Shown here: positions 16,227-24,917 of the stretch, piece after piece
Layout: the number at the start of each line of letters is the position of its first letter
Position numbering within the stretch: position 1 is the first letter of the stretch
Assembly (NCBI RefSeq): GCF_009709575.1
Contig: NZ_WIXO01000001.1
Span: 4,714,001-4,778,000 of the forward strand
Direction of reading: 5' to 3'
DNA: 64,000 nt
Source: Streptomyces taklimakanensis
GTDB lineage: Bacteria; Actinomycetota; Actinomycetes; Streptomycetales; Streptomycetaceae
Program-made: the position numbers and the translations under genes
Notes under the pieces: generated by a model
The model's input: the letters and a program-made list of their open reading frames with translations, nothing else
Database searches by the model: none
Told to the model about the DNA's origin: nothing

Positions 16227-16682
16227 TCAGGACGGCCGGGAGACCTCCGCCCAGACGGTCTTGGTGAACGCGTCCCGCACCTCGCACCCCCAGCGTGTGG
16301 CGTACACCGAGACCAGGAGCAGCCCCCGCCCCGACATCGCGTCGGCCGACCCCGGTTCGGCGATGGGGCGACGGGGGAGGCGCTCCGGCCGGGTGTCCGT
16401 CACCTCGATCCGCACGACGGCGGGTTCGGCCGGGAGGAGCAGCGTCAGCCGGAAGTCCCGGCCGGGGAGGCTGCCGTGGGTGACGGCGTTGGTCGCCAAC
16501 TCGTCCGCGACGAGGGCGACGGCGTACGTGGTGTCGCAGTCGTTCGGCAGCCCGGTCCACTCGGTGAACTGCTGGGCCGCGAGTCGGCGCGCCAGCCGGG
16601 CACCCCGCGCGGTGCCGCTGAGGCGGACGGCGAAGTGCGGGATATCGGTGGGTTGTTCGGTGGCGGGATTCTGCGGTCGCAT
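16227..16682 (-). CDS. Anti-sigma-type ATP-binding protein (SpoIIAB/RsbW-like HATPase)
   Basis: A 151-aa GHKL ATPase-fold protein. Motifs include VALVADELATNAVTHGS (N-box), an IEVTDTRPERLP segment (G1-type) and GRGLLLVSVYATRWG (G2). Streptomyces encode many such stand-alone kinase-like regulators, and they act on sigma factors or anti-anti-sigma factors. I chose the ATG at 16682 because the in-frame sequence upstream runs through the divergent promoter region. It is divergent from a DUF5753 regulator followed by DUF397. That triad is the known WhiJ/AbaA-like arrangement of Streptomyces, implicated in developmental control. Its partner cannot be read from the sequence. Confidence 0.85.
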   Translation of the reverse strand: MRPQNPATEQPTDIPHFAVRLSGTARGARLARRLAAQQFTEWTGLPNDCDTTYAVALVADELATNAVTHGSLPGRDFRLTLLLPAEPAVVRIEVTDTRPERLPRRPIAEPGSADAMSGRGLLLVSVYATRWGCEVRDAFTKTVWAEVSRPS

Positions 16683-16754
16683 GCCGCAACCGTGTCGCCG
16701 CGGGAAGGGGACGACCAGGTCGGGGAGCGGTACGTGTCGGGGCACGCGGTCCCC

Positions 16755-16772
16755 GTACGGGAGTTGTACGGG
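16755..16772. promoter_or_regulatory. Direct-repeat operator candidate upstream of DUF5753 regulator 1
   Basis: GTACGGG occurs at 16755-16761 and again within GTTGTACGGG at 16763-16772, so the copies are 11 bases apart (one helical turn). The same arrangement with identical spacing occurs at 23655-23672 upstream of the paralogous regulator. It lies in the divergent gap shared with the ATPase gene, about 75 bases before the regulator's ATG. I infer the binding site of this regulator family. Confidence 0.6.
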
Positions 16773-16846
16773 CCGCGCCCGTGACCCGACCGGCGCCGCC
16801 GCGGTTCGCCACAAGGGTGTACCACCGCAACGGACCAGGGGGAGCG

Positions 16847-17695
16847 ATGGGCCGGAACAACGACCGCGCGAAGGCCGTGGGGAACGGCAACGGGGGCCGC
16901 CCCGGAGCGTGGAGCGCCTACGGGAAACTCGTCCGCCTCTTCCGCGAACGCGCGGGCCTCACCCAACAGTCGCCGGCGGACGCGATCGGCTACTCCGTCG
17001 AGCAGGTCGCCTCGGTGGAACAGGGACGGCAGCCCGCGAAGGCGACGTTCACCGAGGCGGCGGAGCGGGTGTTGGCGGCCGGCGGAGCCCTGAGAGCCTT
17101 GCAGGAGGACGTGGACCGGGCGCAGTTGCCCGCCTTCTTCCAGGACGTGGCGGCGCTGGAGCAGGACGCGGTGAGCCGCTTCTCCTACGACCAACTCGTG
17201 ATTCCGGGGCTTCTCCAGACGGAGGCTTACGCTCGTGCCCTGATCCGGACCCACTTCCCGCCGCTCGGTGACGAGGTCGTCGAGCAGCGCGTCGCGGCAC
17301 GTCTCGCACGGCAGTCCCTCCTGACGCGCACAGCACCTTGTGCCGTCTTCGCGTTCGTCATCGAAGAAGCGGCCCTACACCGGATGGTGGGTGGGACGCA
17401 GGTGATGCGAGCCCAACTGGCCCACCTGCTGGAGTGCCGTCGCATGCGGCACGTGGACATTCAGGTGATGCCGAGCAGCAGGGCCGCTCACAGCGGGCTC
17501 AACGGTCCCATGGTCCTGCTGGAGACGGCCGAGCGCCGGAGGTTCGTGGTGATCGAATCGCAGGGTGTGGTGAGCGTCCGGTCCGACTGCCACGAGGTCG
17601 GCGAGTTCTGGCTCCAGTATGGGATGCTGCGCTCACAGGCTCTCAACGCCGAGGATTCGGCTGACTTCATCGAACGGGCGGCAGGGGAGACATGA
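16847..17695 (+). CDS. XRE-family regulator with DUF5753 (WhiJ-like), copy 1
   Basis: A 282-aa DNA-binding protein. An XRE HTH occupies about residues 20-75 (LVRLFRERAGLTQQSPADAI, GYSVEQVASVEQGRQPAKA). The DUF5753 ligand-type domain fills the rest, with SYDQLVIPGLLQTEAYARAL and RHVDIQVMPSSRAAHSGLNG. The ATG at 16847 follows a strong GGGGGAG ribosome site. The stop overlaps the next gene's ATG by 4 bases, so it is coupled to DUF397. The protein is closely similar to the regulator at 23753-24610. The family controls development and antibiotic production in Streptomyces; this copy's targets are unknown. Confidence 0.92.
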   Translation: MGRNNDRAKAVGNGNGGRPGAWSAYGKLVRLFRERAGLTQQSPADAIGYSVEQVASVEQGRQPAKATFTEAAERVLAAGGALRALQEDVDRAQLPAFFQDVAALEQDAVSRFSYDQLVIPGLLQTEAYARALIRTHFPPLGDEVVEQRVAARLARQSLLTRTAPCAVFAFVIEEAALHRMVGGTQVMRAQLAHLLECRRMRHVDIQVMPSSRAAHSGLNGPMVLLETAERRRFVVIESQGVVSVRSDCHEVGEFWLQYGMLRSQALNAEDSADFIERAAGET

Positions 17696-17910
17696 GCATC
17701 GAACGGCAAGGCAACGCGGCCGACGGACTGTCCTGGCTCAAGAGCAGCCACAGCGGCCCGAACGGCGGGGACTGCGTGGAGGTGGCCGCCGGCTCGGGCG
17801 CCGTGTACGTACGGGACTCCAAGGCCGCGGGCGACGGGCCGGTGCTGCGGATCGGCCGCGACGAGTGGGCCGCGTTCCTGGCGCTCGCGGTCGATCAGCC
17901 GATCACGTAG
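17692..17910 (+). CDS. DUF397 small protein, copy 1
   Basis: A 72-aa protein with the full DUF397 signature: LSWLKSSHSGPNGGDCVEVA, YVRDSKAAGDGPVLRIGRDE and WAAFLALA. Such proteins are encoded next to WhiJ-like regulators, and some are proposed to act with them as small antagonists. It starts inside the stop of the regulator gene (ATGA). It is nearly identical in pattern to the copy at 24607-24813. Confidence 0.92.
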   Translation: MSIERQGNAADGLSWLKSSHSGPNGGDCVEVAAGSGAVYVRDSKAAGDGPVLRIGRDEWAAFLALAVDQPIT

Positions 17911-17943
17911 CACCACGGCCCTCGTTCCGAGAGGATGTCCGCC

Positions 17944-18243
17944 ATGGCGAAGACCACGCAACTGCGTACGTACACCGTCCGGGACGGCATGCTCGACGAG
18001 TGGGTGGAGCGGTGGCGGAGGGAAATCGTCCCACTGCGCCTGAAGTTGGGATTCACGATCGACGGAGCCTGGGTGGACCGGGAGCGCGGCCAGTTCGTGT
18101 GGCTGATCTCCTGCGACGGCCCGGAGACCTTCGCGGAACGCAACGCCGCGTACTGGTCGTCTCCCGAACGCGAGGCCATGAACCTCGACCCGGACGACTA
18201 CCTCGTCCGCACCGAGGACCGTGTGGTCGAGCAGGTCTACTGA
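17944..18243 (+). CDS. NIPSNAP-like dimeric alpha/beta-barrel protein
   Basis: A 99-aa protein (MAKTTQLRTYTVRDGMLDEW) that fits the small ferredoxin-like barrel fold of NIPSNAP proteins. Supporting parts are WRREIVPLRLKLGFTIDGAW and ERNAAYWSSPEREAMNLDPD. The ATG at 17944 is preferred because GAGAGGA lies 9 bases upstream of it; the ATG at 17935 is too close to that site. No enzymatic residues can be named. Its stop is immediately adjacent to the stop of the convergent nSTAND gene, with no base between them. Confidence 0.75.
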   Translation: MAKTTQLRTYTVRDGMLDEWVERWRREIVPLRLKLGFTIDGAWVDRERGQFVWLISCDGPETFAERNAAYWSSPEREAMNLDPDDYLVRTEDRVVEQVY

Positions 18244-21200
18244 TCACTCGGTGTCGAGCGGCAGCAGGTGCTGCCGCCGCTCCTCCTCCGTGAGCGTGCG
18301 GAAGACCCTGCCCCGCGCCCGTGCTTCGAGCCTGTCGTAGTTGGGCTCCGCCTCCCACACCCGGGCCGTCCCGTCGGCGGAGCCGGTCAGCAGCCGCGCA
18401 CCGTCGCGGGACCAGGCCACCGAGGTCACCTTGTCCTGGTGGACGCCGACGACCGCGATCTCCTCGAAGGTGTCCGCGGACCAGACGCGTACCGTCCGGT
18501 CGTCGGCCCCGGTGGCGATGCGCCGGCCGTCCGGCGACCAGGTGACCGCGCGGACCCGGCCCTCGTGCCCCTTCAGGACGTCGAGGCGGCGTCCGGTGGC
18601 CGTGTCCCACACCGCGGCCGTCCAGTCGCCCGACGCCGTGGCGATCCGCTTCTCGTCCGGCGACCACGCGGCGTCCTCCACGTAGTTGTCGTGCCCGCGC
18701 AGGACGGTGAGCTGCCGGCTCTCGGCCGTGTCCCACAGGCGGCAGGTGCGGTCGTCGGAGCAACTGGCGAGCAGACGCCCGCCCGGTGCCCATGCGACCC
18801 GTCCCACCCAGTCCTGATGTTCGGCCAGTTTGGCCAGTTCGGTTCCGTCGAGTGCGGACAGCACCCGCACGGTGCCGTCATGGCCGCCGGTGGCGATGCG
18901 CCGGCCGTCCGGAGACCACGCGACGCCCTCGACGGCCTCGCCGCGCTGCTCGAACAGCGTGCCGCCGTGTTCGTCCACGACACGGAACAGCCCGTCGTTG
19001 GTGCCGAGGGTGAGCCGGTCGCCGTGCGGTGACCATGCCACGCTCCACACCCGCTCGCCGAGCACTGTCACGGGCCCGGCCGGGGCTCCGGAGTTCGCGC
19101 CCCAGACGCGGACGGTGCCGTCGTCCGAGGCAGTGGCGATGCGGCTGCCGTCGGTGGACCAGGCCGCCTGGTTCACCGGGCCGTCGTGCCCGTCGGCGAG
19201 TACGGTCTCGGCGCCACGCGGCCGCAGATCCCACACGATGCCGGTGCCGTCGGTCGAGCCGGTGGCCAGTTGGGTGCCCGACGGTGCCCAGGCGACACCC
19301 CAGACGGTGTCCGTGTGGCCGCGCAGCACGGCCGGCACCTTGGCGTCGGCCGAACTGACGACGCGCACCGTCCTGTCGGAGGAGGCGGAGGCGAGCATCC
19401 GGCCGTCCGGCGACCAGGCCAGGTTCCACACGTAGTCGGTGTGTCCGCGCACCAGGAGGCGGAGTCCGCCGGTGTTCGCGTCCCAGACGCGGACGGTGTG
19501 ATCACCCGAGCCGGTGGCCAGGGAGCGTCCGTCCGGGGCCCACGCGATGCCCTCGACGAAGTCCGTGTGCCCGGTCAGGGTCACGGCGGCCGAGCCCGTC
19601 TCCCGGTCCCAGACGATCACCGTCTGGTCGTGGGACGCGGTGGCGAGCCGGCTGCCGTCCGGAGACCAGGCGACGCCCCAGACGTCGTCACCGTGCCCGC
19701 GCAACTCTCGCACGGGCGAACCGCCACCGGGCACCTCCCAGACGCGCACGACACGGTCCTTGAAGGTGGCGGCGATGTGCTGCCCGTCCGGTGACCAGGC
19801 CACCTGCCTGCCGATGTCCCCCGCCCCGCCGAGCAGCAGTTCCGGCTCGCCGGTGACCGCGTTCCAGATCCGCACGACCCGGTCGCGGCCCGCGGTGGCC
19901 ACGCGGGTCGAGTCGGGCGAGAAGGCGACCGATTCGACCATCACCCCGTCGCACGGCAGGACGAACACGGGCCGCCCCGACCCGGCGTCCCAGATGCGGG
20001 CCGTACCGTCCCGGGATGCCGTGGCGAGCAGCCGCCCGTCGGGCGACCAGGCGATGTCCCGGACGGTGTCGGTGTGGCCGTCGAGCCGGGTACGCAGGTG
20101 ACTGGCGGCCAGCGCCGCCATCAGCCCACGCCGCGCCGCGGGGGTCGGCACGCACTCGCCGAGCGCGGCCAGGGACAGCAGCAGGGCACGCTCCGGCTCG
20201 CTCTCCGCGATGCGGAGGACCTGCCGTCCGATGCTGTCGGAGACGCGGCTCAGGAAGGCGAGGTCGCGGCGCTGTGAGGCGTCGACGAGTGCGCGGACCC
20301 GCGCCGGTGCCTGCCCGTCCTCCTCCAGCGCCTCCAGCCGGCGCCGGGCGGCGGTGAGCCGTTCGCCGGTGAGGAGGTAGTCGGTGCTGCGCCCGGACCG
20401 TTCCCAGTCCTCGGCCCACCGCTCCAGCTCGGCGCGCTCGCGCAGCCGCTCGGCACGGGCCTCGACCTCCTGCCGCAGCGGTGCCCACTGGCGGAACAGG
20501 GCCTCGTGCGTCACCTGCGCGTACGGCTCCCGGTGGGCGGCCGCGTTCCCCTGCACGTCGGACCGCAGCAGCCGGGCGTCGATGAACGCGTCCACCACGC
20601 GCCGCTCCCGGTCGGTGAGTTCGGCCGGCGGAACCCGGCGGCGGGCGACCTCCTGCCCCTCCACGGTGACGAACTTCAACAGGACGCGCAGGACGAAGTC
20701 GATGCCGTCGACCCCACCGAGGGCGGTCACGGTGTTGTCCGCCTGCCGGGCCAGGGCGCCCGGCACGCCGCCGAGCCGGCGGTACGTCTCCTCGGTGACC
20801 GTTCCGCCGGGACCGCAGGCGAAGTACAGCTCCTGGAGGAGGTAGGCGAGCAGCGGCAGGGAGTCGTCCGTGCCCGTCTCGTTCACGATGGTGTCGACCA
20901 CACCGGGCGCGAAGGAGAGGTCCACCAGCGCTCCGGGCCGCTCCACCACCTCGGCCAGTTGGGCATTGCCCAAGGTGCCGATGGCAATGGGGTGTTGGAC
21001 GAGCTCGGCGTGGCCGCTGCCGAGGAGCCTTTCCAGCAGGTCCACACGGAGGGTGGCGAGCACCCGGATCGACGGTTCGTGTTCCAGGCAGGCGCGCAGG
21101 GCGGTGAGGAACTGGTCCCGTTCCCGCTCCCCCGCGAGGGTGACGAGTTCCTCGAACTGGTCGATGACGAGCAGCACGCGCCGGAACCCTCCTCCGCGCA

Positions 21201-21786
21201 GCCGCGCCAGCTCGTTCCGCAGGGCGTCCGGCCCGTGCCGCAGGCGTCGCAGGACCGTGCTCGCCGACTCCTGTCCCCCGGCCGCGGCTGCCAGGGCGGC
21301 TGCCAGGGCACCGAGCGGGTTGGGGCCGGGGGAGAACGCCGGGACGATCCTCCAGCGCCGCTCCCGTAACCGGGGCATCACCCCGGCCCGGACGAGTGAG
21401 GACTTCCCGCTGCCGGACGCCCCCACCAGGAGGAGGAACCGGTCGGCGGGCCGCGTTGCGGTGGCGTGCAGCCTGCGGGTCAGTTCGGCTGCCTGCGCCT
21501 CCCGGCCGAAGTAGGCGGCCGCGTCGTCCTCGTCGTACGCGTCCAGGCCCGGGTACGGAACCCGGTCACGGGGCCAGTCGACTCGTGGAGGTGTGGGGTT
21601 CTCCAGCCGGTACACGACGACCTGGCCGACCACCATGGTCACGACCAGCAGCCCGATGGCCGGTACGGAGACCCGCCGGACGACCTCCAATACCCAGGGC
21701 GCGTCGTCCGCGCTGGTGGCGTAGTTCGTGGCGATGCCGAGCAGACAGGCGACCAGGGCCAGCATGACCTGGAGGACCACCTGCAT
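18244..21786 (-). CDS. Membrane-anchored nSTAND ATPase with 14 WD40 repeats
   Basis: A 1180-aa signal-transduction-type ATPase. Two hydrophobic helices lie at about residues 3-22 and 40-60. A linker (GREAQAAELTRRL) leads to the nSTAND1 NTPase, with Walker A VGASGSGKSSLVRAG near residue 125 and Walker B RRVLLVIDQFEEL near 205. A helical arm follows, then 14 WD40 units from about residue 575 to the end. Each has the pattern GH..V..vAWSPDG..lATaS.D.TvrvWd, and together they are enough for two seven-bladed propellers. The ATG at 21786 has GAGG upstream; a GTG at 21798 is an alternative. Proteins of this build act as switches or scaffolds, and some STAND ATPases are anti-phage sensors. No effector domain is visible here, so the output is unknown. 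It lies between two WhiJ-like modules. Confidence 0.9.
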   Translation of the reverse strand: MQVVLQVMLALVACLLGIATNYATSADDAPWVLEVVRRVSVPAIGLLVVTMVVGQVVVYRLENPTPPRVDWPRDRVPYPGLDAYDEDDAAAYFGREAQAAELTRRLHATATRPADRFLLLVGASGSGKSSLVRAGVMPRLRERRWRIVPAFSPGPNPLGALAAALAAAAGGQESASTVLRRLRHGPDALRNELARLRGGGFRRVLLVIDQFEELVTLAGERERDQFLTALRACLEHEPSIRVLATLRVDLLERLLGSGHAELVQHPIAIGTLGNAQLAEVVERPGALVDLSFAPGVVDTIVNETGTDDSLPLLAYLLQELYFACGPGGTVTEETYRRLGGVPGALARQADNTVTALGGVDGIDFVLRVLLKFVTVEGQEVARRRVPPAELTDRERRVVDAFIDARLLRSDVQGNAAAHREPYAQVTHEALFRQWAPLRQEVEARAERLRERAELERWAEDWERSGRSTDYLLTGERLTAARRRLEALEEDGQAPARVRALVDASQRRDLAFLSRVSDSIGRQVLRIAESEPERALLLSLAALGECVPTPAARRGLMAALAASHLRTRLDGHTDTVRDIAWSPDGRLLATASRDGTARIWDAGSGRPVFVLPCDGVMVESVAFSPDSTRVATAGRDRVVRIWNAVTGEPELLLGGAGDIGRQVAWSPDGQHIAATFKDRVVRVWEVPGGGSPVRELRGHGDDVWGVAWSPDGSRLATASHDQTVIVWDRETGSAAVTLTGHTDFVEGIAWAPDGRSLATGSGDHTVRVWDANTGGLRLLVRGHTDYVWNLAWSPDGRMLASASSDRTVRVVSSADAKVPAVLRGHTDTVWGVAWAPSGTQLATGSTDGTGIVWDLRPRGAETVLADGHDGPVNQAAWSTDGSRIATASDDGTVRVWGANSGAPAGPVTVLGERVWSVAWSPHGDRLTLGTNDGLFRVVDEHGGTLFEQRGEAVEGVAWSPDGRRIATGGHDGTVRVLSALDGTELAKLAEHQDWVGRVAWAPGGRLLASCSDDRTCRLWDTAESRQLTVLRGHDNYVEDAAWSPDEKRIATASGDWTAAVWDTATGRRLDVLKGHEGRVRAVTWSPDGRRIATGADDRTVRVWSADTFEEIAVVGVHQDKVTSVAWSRDGARLLTGSADGTARVWEAEPNYDRLEARARGRVFRTLTEEERRQHLLPLDTE

Positions 21787-22045
21787 GCGGTTCCTCACGT
21801 TGCACCGCCCCCGGACCGGCGGTCCCCATGTCTCCGCAGCACCAGTGCGCCCCCGTATCACGTATCGCCCGTGTGCCGAACCGACTCCTCCGCGCCCGTG
21901 AGAGTGGACGGAGTGAGCGGTTGTGGTGCCCGAACATCATCAGGGGGTGCTCACGCCTGTTTCAACAAGGCAGGGCAGAACCGGCCATCGGCACTGTGCC
22001 GCACGGCATGCTGCGGACGCAGGCCCTCGGTACCGATGAGCCCGC

Positions 22046-22082
22046 ACGTCTGTGGCCCGGACGCCATCCGGGCCACAGACGT
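22046..22082 (-). terminator. Perfect 16-bp hairpin after the coiled-coil gene
   Basis: Arms 22046-22061 and 22067-22082 pair perfectly over 16 bases around a 5-base loop. It begins 16 bases past the stop of the coiled-coil gene (22098, minus strand) and precedes the nSTAND gene on the same strand. Strong separation of the two transcripts is likely. The remaining 22083-22097 and 21787-22045 hold no gene that I can see. Confidence 0.8.
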
Positions 22083-22097
22083 GTAAGCGGGGCGGGG

Positions 22098-23321
22098 TTA
22101 CGCGGCGTCCGACTCCTTCCCGGAAGCACCAGGGCCTTCGGAGGCGTCGTCCTCGGCCGCTGCTTCCCCTTCCGGTTCGGCCCCGTCGTCCAGGACGATG
22201 CGGACGGTACGGCGGTCGTCGCCGGGCCCGGCGACGACCAGTCGGGCCCGGATGCGGTCGTAGAACATGGCGGCCAGCGCCCAGTCCGCGTTCACCGTCG
22301 CGCTCGATGCGCCGCGGGTCTCCCACAGACTGATCAGGGCCGCGATGAGGGACGGTCCGGACAGGTGGGTCCGCACCCCTCCCCCTTCCAGGCTCTCGAC
22401 CGAGTCCGGAACGCGGAAGCGCGGGTGCCGGGCGGCTTGGACGAGCAGGAACTCCCAGGTGTCGCGGTGGCAGACCAGTTCGGCGCGCGACACCCCGGCG
22501 GCGGTCAGCAACAGCTCCGCGTGTTCCGCCAGTGGGTCTCGGGACGCCTGACGGCCGTCTTCCGGCCGCCGCCCGCCTCCGTCTCCGGCCGTGTGGACGT
22601 CGGAGGACGGAGGGCCGTTCCCGTCCGGGGGCGCCGTGGCGTGGTCGGCGCCACAAGTCGGGGAGCGGTGTCGGAGAGCCCGCTCGGCGGCCTCCTTCAC
22701 CGCCCTCACGCGCTCCTCGTCCGACGTCTTCGCGGTCTCCTCGTGAAGGCCCGTTCCGCCCGGGGACTCCGGTACGCCACCCTCGGTCTCCCGCCGGTCG
22801 CCGTCCCGCTGCTGCTCCACGTACTGCTCCTGTCGGTGGTCGTCCGGTGTCTCGGGGGATTCGTTCGACGGGTCCGACGGCGGATCCACCGCCGCCTCCC
22901 CTGTTTCGCTTCCGGCTCCGTCGGCCTCGTCGGTTTCGACAGCCTCGGCGGTTTCGGCGGCTTCGACGGGAGCCGGGGTGGACGGCGGGTGCGCCCCGGC
23001 CCGGCCGCCGGTGACCTCCAAGCGCAGGTCCCTCAGATCGCCGAGCATCTTCTCCTGACGCCGGCGCAGTTCGCGGTTCTCCTCCCGCAGGATCATGGTC
23101 CCGGTGGAGACGGCTTCCCGGAGCTTGTACAGCTCCTCGTCCGACGTCTGCGGCGACGACGGTGGCGGCGGCTTGTCGGCCGTCTCGGCGAGCGTCTCGC
23201 GGAGCGCCGCCATCTCCCGGCCGATCTCGCCGAGCTTGCCGTTGAGGCCACCCAGTTCTCTGTTGCAGGCATCGAACTTCTTCGCGAAGTCCTTTTTCCA
23301 GCCACGCCCGATGAGCCTCAC
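22098..23321 (-). CDS. Coiled-coil protein with disordered linker and unknown C-terminal domain
   Basis: A 407-aa protein that I do not recognise. GTG at 23321 follows a clear GAGGGGG site. Residues 8-110 are predicted coiled coil in two blocks (ACNRELGGLNGKLGEIGREM, then ILREENRELRRRQEKMLGDL). Residues 115-260 are low-complexity Glu/Thr/Pro/Ser and surely disordered. Residues 265-380 look folded (DPLAEHAELLLTAAGVSRAE, HRDTWEFLLVQAARHPRFRV, LIAALISLWETRGASSATVN). An acidic tail ends the protein. No signal peptide or membrane segment is present. It lies upstream of the nSTAND ATPase on the same strand, with a strong hairpin between, and is divergent from a WhiJ-like regulator. Confidence 0.8.
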   Translation of the reverse strand: MRLIGRGWKKDFAKKFDACNRELGGLNGKLGEIGREMAALRETLAETADKPPPPSSPQTSDEELYKLREAVSTGTMILREENRELRRRQEKMLGDLRDLRLEVTGGRAGAHPPSTPAPVEAAETAEAVETDEADGAGSETGEAAVDPPSDPSNESPETPDDHRQEQYVEQQRDGDRRETEGGVPESPGGTGLHEETAKTSDEERVRAVKEAAERALRHRSPTCGADHATAPPDGNGPPSSDVHTAGDGGGRRPEDGRQASRDPLAEHAELLLTAAGVSRAELVCHRDTWEFLLVQAARHPRFRVPDSVESLEGGGVRTHLSGPSLIAALISLWETRGASSATVNADWALAAMFYDRIRARLVVAGPGDDRRTVRIVLDDGAEPEGEAAAEDDASEGPGASGKESDAA

Positions 23322-23654
23322 GCAACCCCCTCGTCGCTCGAGTGACGAGCCGATCCTTTCCGTGGGCGGAGTGGACGACGCGGACCTTTTCCGGCCACGA
23401 CCGGGCCGTGCCGCCAATGCCCTCGATACGGGCATCGGCGGGCCGGGTGGCTCCGCCCCTGGGCACCCGACGGAGTGAACGACCGGACGCGAGTTCCATG
23501 ATTTTCTCTCCGATGTCATGCGGAGGAAGGCGGAGTTGCCGGACAGCGGAGGGAGGAACACACCCTGTCGTGGCCGGATTCGGGCTTCGCGATCGACGGT
23601 GCCTGGGGCTGCTCGGAGTCCCGCGGTTGGCGGAGGGTCATGGAGCGGGATCTT

Positions 23655-23672
23655 GTACGGGCGTTGTACGGG
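23655..23672. promoter_or_regulatory. Direct-repeat operator candidate upstream of DUF5753 regulator 2
   Basis: GTACGGG at 23655-23661 and GTTGTACGGG at 23663-23672 repeat the arrangement at 16755-16772 with the same 11-base period. It lies about 81 bases before the regulator's start, in the 431-base divergent gap 23322-23752. The rest of that gap holds no gene that I can support. Confidence 0.6.
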
Positions 23673-23752
23673 TCCGCTGCCGTGCCCCGGTCGCTCCGGC
23701 CCGTGTTGGACATGGCCCCGGCGGCATGGGGGCACATCCGGGACGGAAGGGC

Positions 23753-24610
23753 GTGAGGGCGGTGCGGGAGAAGCGGAACCATCGCGCGGCGCGGACGAAG
23801 GAGGAGGGGGGCGAGCCGCCCGGGGTGTGGTCGGCCTACGGCAGGCTGCTCCAACACCTGCGCAAGCAGAATGGAATGAACCAGCAGCAGCTCGGGGACG
23901 CCATCGGCTACTCGATCGAGCAGGTGGCCTCGGTCGAGCAGGGGCGGCGGCCGGCGAAGGCGGCGTTCACGGCGGCGGCGGACCGGGTGCTGGAGGCGAG
24001 GGGAGTCCTGGAGGTCCTCCAGGACGAGGTGGACCGGGCCAAACTGCCTCGGTTCTTCCGTGACTTCGCGCTCCTGGAGGCGGAGGCGCTGAGTCGCTTC
24101 TCGTACGATCCGCTGCTGGTGCCGGGGCTGTTGCAGACGGAAGGCTACGCGCGGGCGGTGTTCGCCGGACACTGCCCACCGCTGAGCGAGGAGATCGTCG
24201 ATCGGCACACGGAGGCACGGCTCGGCCGACAGAAGTTGCTGACGCGGGTGCCGCTCGCGGAGCTGTCGTTCATCATCGGCGAGGAGGCGCTGCGCGATCC
24301 GGTGGGCGGCCCGGAGGTCATGCGCGAGCAGTGGCGGCACCTGCTGGAAGCGGGCGCGTTGCGGAACGTGGAGGTGCAGGTGATGCCTGCCGGGCGAGGG
24401 TTCCACCCCGGTAAGAACGGTCCGTTCGTGGTGCTGGAGACCAAGGAACACCGACACCTCGGATATTTCGAGTCCCAGGGCGTCGGATGCGTCGTTTCGG
24501 GTGCCGCCGAGATCAGTGCCTTCGGCTTGCGGTATGGCAAGCTGCGATCGCAGGCCCTGAACGTCGAGGAGTCTGCGCGGCTCATCGAACGGCTGGCGGG
24601 AGGGACGTGA
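23753..24610 (+). CDS. XRE-family regulator with DUF5753 (WhiJ-like), copy 2
   Basis: A 285-aa paralogue of the regulator at 16847-17695. The HTH lies at about residues 25-80 (LLQHLRKQNGMNQQQLGDAI, GYSIEQVASVEQGRRPAKAA). The DUF5753 region includes SYDPLLVPGLLQTEGYARAV and NVEVQVMPAGRGFHPGKNGP. GTG at 23753 gives the listed form; GTG 23762 and ATG 23726 are in-frame alternatives, and the start is not settled. The stop overlaps the DUF397 start (GTGA). This module lacks an adjacent anti-sigma ATPase, unlike copy 1. Confidence 0.9.
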   Translation: MRAVREKRNHRAARTKEEGGEPPGVWSAYGRLLQHLRKQNGMNQQQLGDAIGYSIEQVASVEQGRRPAKAAFTAAADRVLEARGVLEVLQDEVDRAKLPRFFRDFALLEAEALSRFSYDPLLVPGLLQTEGYARAVFAGHCPPLSEEIVDRHTEARLGRQKLLTRVPLAELSFIIGEEALRDPVGGPEVMREQWRHLLEAGALRNVEVQVMPAGRGFHPGKNGPFVVLETKEHRHLGYFESQGVGCVVSGAAEISAFGLRYGKLRSQALNVEESARLIERLAGGT

Positions 24611-24813
24611 GCGTGAAGCGGGTGACCGGGAACGTGGACGGGCTGCGCTGGTTCAAGAGCAGCCACAGCGGATCGGACGGCGGCGATTGCGTGGAGGTGG
24701 CCGCCGGCTCGGATGCCGTGTACGTGAGGGATTCCAAGATGGCGGGCGACGGACCCGTGCTGCGGGTCGGCCGGGGCGAGTGGGCCGCGTTCGTGGCACT
24801 CGTGGCCGAGTAG
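24607..24813 (+). CDS. DUF397 small protein, copy 2
   Basis: A 68-aa DUF397 protein (LRWFKSSHSGSDGGDCVEVA, YVRDSKMAGDGPVLRVGRGE, WAAFVALVAE). GTG at 24607 overlaps the stop of the upstream regulator by 4 bases, so expression is coupled. It differs from copy 1 mainly at the N terminus. Confidence 0.92.
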   Translation: MSVKRVTGNVDGLRWFKSSHSGSDGGDCVEVAAGSDAVYVRDSKMAGDGPVLRVGRGEWAAFVALVAE

Positions 24814-24917
24814 CGCCGGGCCGGACCTTCCGGGCGGGCCCGTTCCGCTGTCGTGCCGTCGGTTCGGACGGGGGCGTCCTCGGTGCTCCCACCGAAGTCC
24901 GAGCCACCCCGCGCGGC

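Noticed and set aside
18300..20100. Regularly spaced DNA repeats resembling an array
   Set aside because: They are the codons of WD40 units (about 120-126 bases, diverged) in an open reading frame, not CRISPR repeats.
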